From Paracentrotus lividus (lineage: Eukaryota; Echinodermata; Echinoidea; Camarodonta; Echinidae): a stretch of DNA of 64,000 nucleotides. Made by a program: the position numbers and the translations under genes. Under the pieces are notes generated by a model that was given only the letters and a program-made list of their open reading frames with translations, was not told the origin of the DNA and did not search any database. This document shows, piece by piece, positions 62,770 to 64,000 of this stretch. How positions within the stretch are numbered: the stretch's first letter is position 1; each line of letters opens with the position of its first letter. The DNA lies in NCBI GenBank assembly GCA_940671915.1, contig CALNVZ010003434.1, positions 44,358,155 through 44,422,154 on the forward strand. The letters run 5' to 3'.

Positions 62770-63060
62770 GACTTCTAAACATAAACAGGGTTCCATCAGG
62801 ATTCAAACCAGTGACCTCCTTATTACTACATGTAGACATGTGCTCTACCAACTGAGCTACAAACCCATGCCAAAACTTGTCCCTGAAATAATGCTTGAGT
62901 AAGCCACTTGGGCATTGAAAAGTTAGCAGCTTTCAGGGGCAAATGTCGGCATGGTTTTGCCATAGCTCAGCTGACAGAACACCTATCTAGTAATCAGGAT
63001 GTCTCAGGTTTCGAATCCGGATGAAACCCCATATTCTTAGCTCAATATTTCATAATAAAC
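62770..63060. mobile_element. Head-to-head pair of tRNA-derived SINE copies
   Basis: On the minus strand (62895 down to 62785) an A box TAGCTCAGTTGGTAGAGC and a B box GGTTTGAATCC are seen. On the plus strand (62950-63050) the same family has TAGCTCAGCTGACAGAAC and GGTTTCGAATCC. Both are preceded by GGCATGG-TTTG and followed by G-AACCC. The tRNA parts have mismatched stems and an altered anticodon arm, so neither is a working tRNA. Confidence 0.65.
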
Positions 63061-64000
63061 AGGTTAACACTAACCAAAACTTGTAGAAAATCCCTCTGAT
63101 TTGTTGTGCTACTTAATTCAAGTTCACTACCTACAAATTTCTACAGTGTATTGATTCAATCTCAGCAGTATTTCATTTTGACAATTTTAGAACTTAATAC
63201 TGAAATATTAGAAATTTGAATACAAACTGGAAAATGTAAGATCTCTTTCCAAACATGTATTCTCCATCTCTTTGTAAGGTCATGAATGCCCTTGTTTGTT
63301 AGGTAGAGAAAGTAATGAGTTGTTTAGTCACTCTAGACGGATCACTACATCAATAAGGGAAACATAAGATCAACTAATTTCCTCCTCACACGGTCCACCC
63401 ATACTCCATGCTAATCATCCACTATTCCAATCCACATTCTTTACTCATTGTTACTCTGTTCCCTGTTACGTCTCTGAGTGAAAGCTTTGGAACACGAATG
63501 CTAGCGGAAATCACTACTTTAACCCATTGGCGACAAGAACAAGTGCTGTACATTCAGCCAGATGGGAGTGAGAGAATTCAGTTAAAAACAAGTTTCTCCC
63601 CTTGTGTCTTCATTTATTTTATGTGTTCAAGTAATTCAAAGACAAATCATTGACATTATTCATTTTCTTTTAATCTTGTCCAGCACTATTTCCTTTCTTT
63701 CTTTCTTTTTTTTTCTTTTCCTTTTTTATCTTTTTTACTTTTCTTTTTTTTAATTCAACTCATCTATTGATTTGATTTTCTCCTTCCAGGTTCATCACCT
63801 CCACTCACTTTGGTTTTCTATAGCAACTCTTTAAATTAAGAAATGAATTTCTGGTAGTTAATGTGATATTCAACATAGAATTAATTTTGGTTTATATAAA
63901 TTTGTAATTATGATTATTGACAGATATTAAAGATCTCATATGCCATATTCTTACATTCCAATAATTTCCAATTAAAATTGACGTTTATCCCCCAAAAAAA
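63061..64000. other. No gene seen
   Basis: AT-rich sequence with a T/C-rich tract at about 63690-63750 and a fragment of the TTAACCCATTGGCGACAAG repeat near 63519. The 81-codon frame at 63408 runs through that repeat and lacks splice or conservation clues. Confidence 0.45.

Noticed and set aside
62959-63030. Candidate tRNA gene on the plus strand
   Set aside because: Stem mismatches, and an inverted relative with the same flanks next to it, show it is a SINE head.

Overview
This is a 64-kb window of animal nuclear DNA, most likely from a sea urchin. It is AT-rich, with introns of 0.3-3 kb and dense small inverted-repeat transposons, tRNA-derived SINEs and a DIRS-type retroelement remnant. 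The species is inferred from style; no marker proves it.

Layout. Positions 1-1810 hold the 3' part of a decayed DIRS-like element. Positions 2517-15131 (+) carry a nearly complete pescadillo gene (PES1, ribosome biogenesis): 13 coding exons with consistent phases encode about 594 residues. Only the very short first coding exon is missing. Its introns hold partial copies of neighbouring exon edges, including six extra copies of the 5' half of the first BRCT exon in tandem. Positions 15132-22634 are 3' UTR and intergenic DNA with nested fold-back elements.

From about 57 kb down to 22.6 kb (-) lies one large gene for a low-complexity protein of about 1000 residues. It has an acidic N-terminal half, a basic middle, a Gly/Leu/Pro segment expanded into a minisatellite, and repeated P-x-W-K/L-x-E-L modules near exon ends. 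The modules recall those of the phostensin/taperin family, but I cannot identify the gene firmly.

The most important structural point concerns 37994-50540. Two runs of exactly 25 N bracket 12.5 kb that is almost entirely redundant. Positions 38019-44445 are a noisy reverse complement of the right flank (about 55.4 to 49.0 kb), and 46104-49019 are a noisy direct copy of the left flank (35.06-37.99 kb). Only 49020-50515 looks like new sequence. This looks like a gap over-filled with fold-back long reads. The real locus probably runs 37993 -> 49020 -> 50515 -> 50541, so genes or palindromes reported in the fill should not be trusted.

Positions 57.2-64 kb hold no gene I can support. They contain a promoter-like-motif-rich inverted-repeat element with an internal minisatellite, a 1.5-kb fold-back element and a head-to-head pair of tRNA-derived SINEs.
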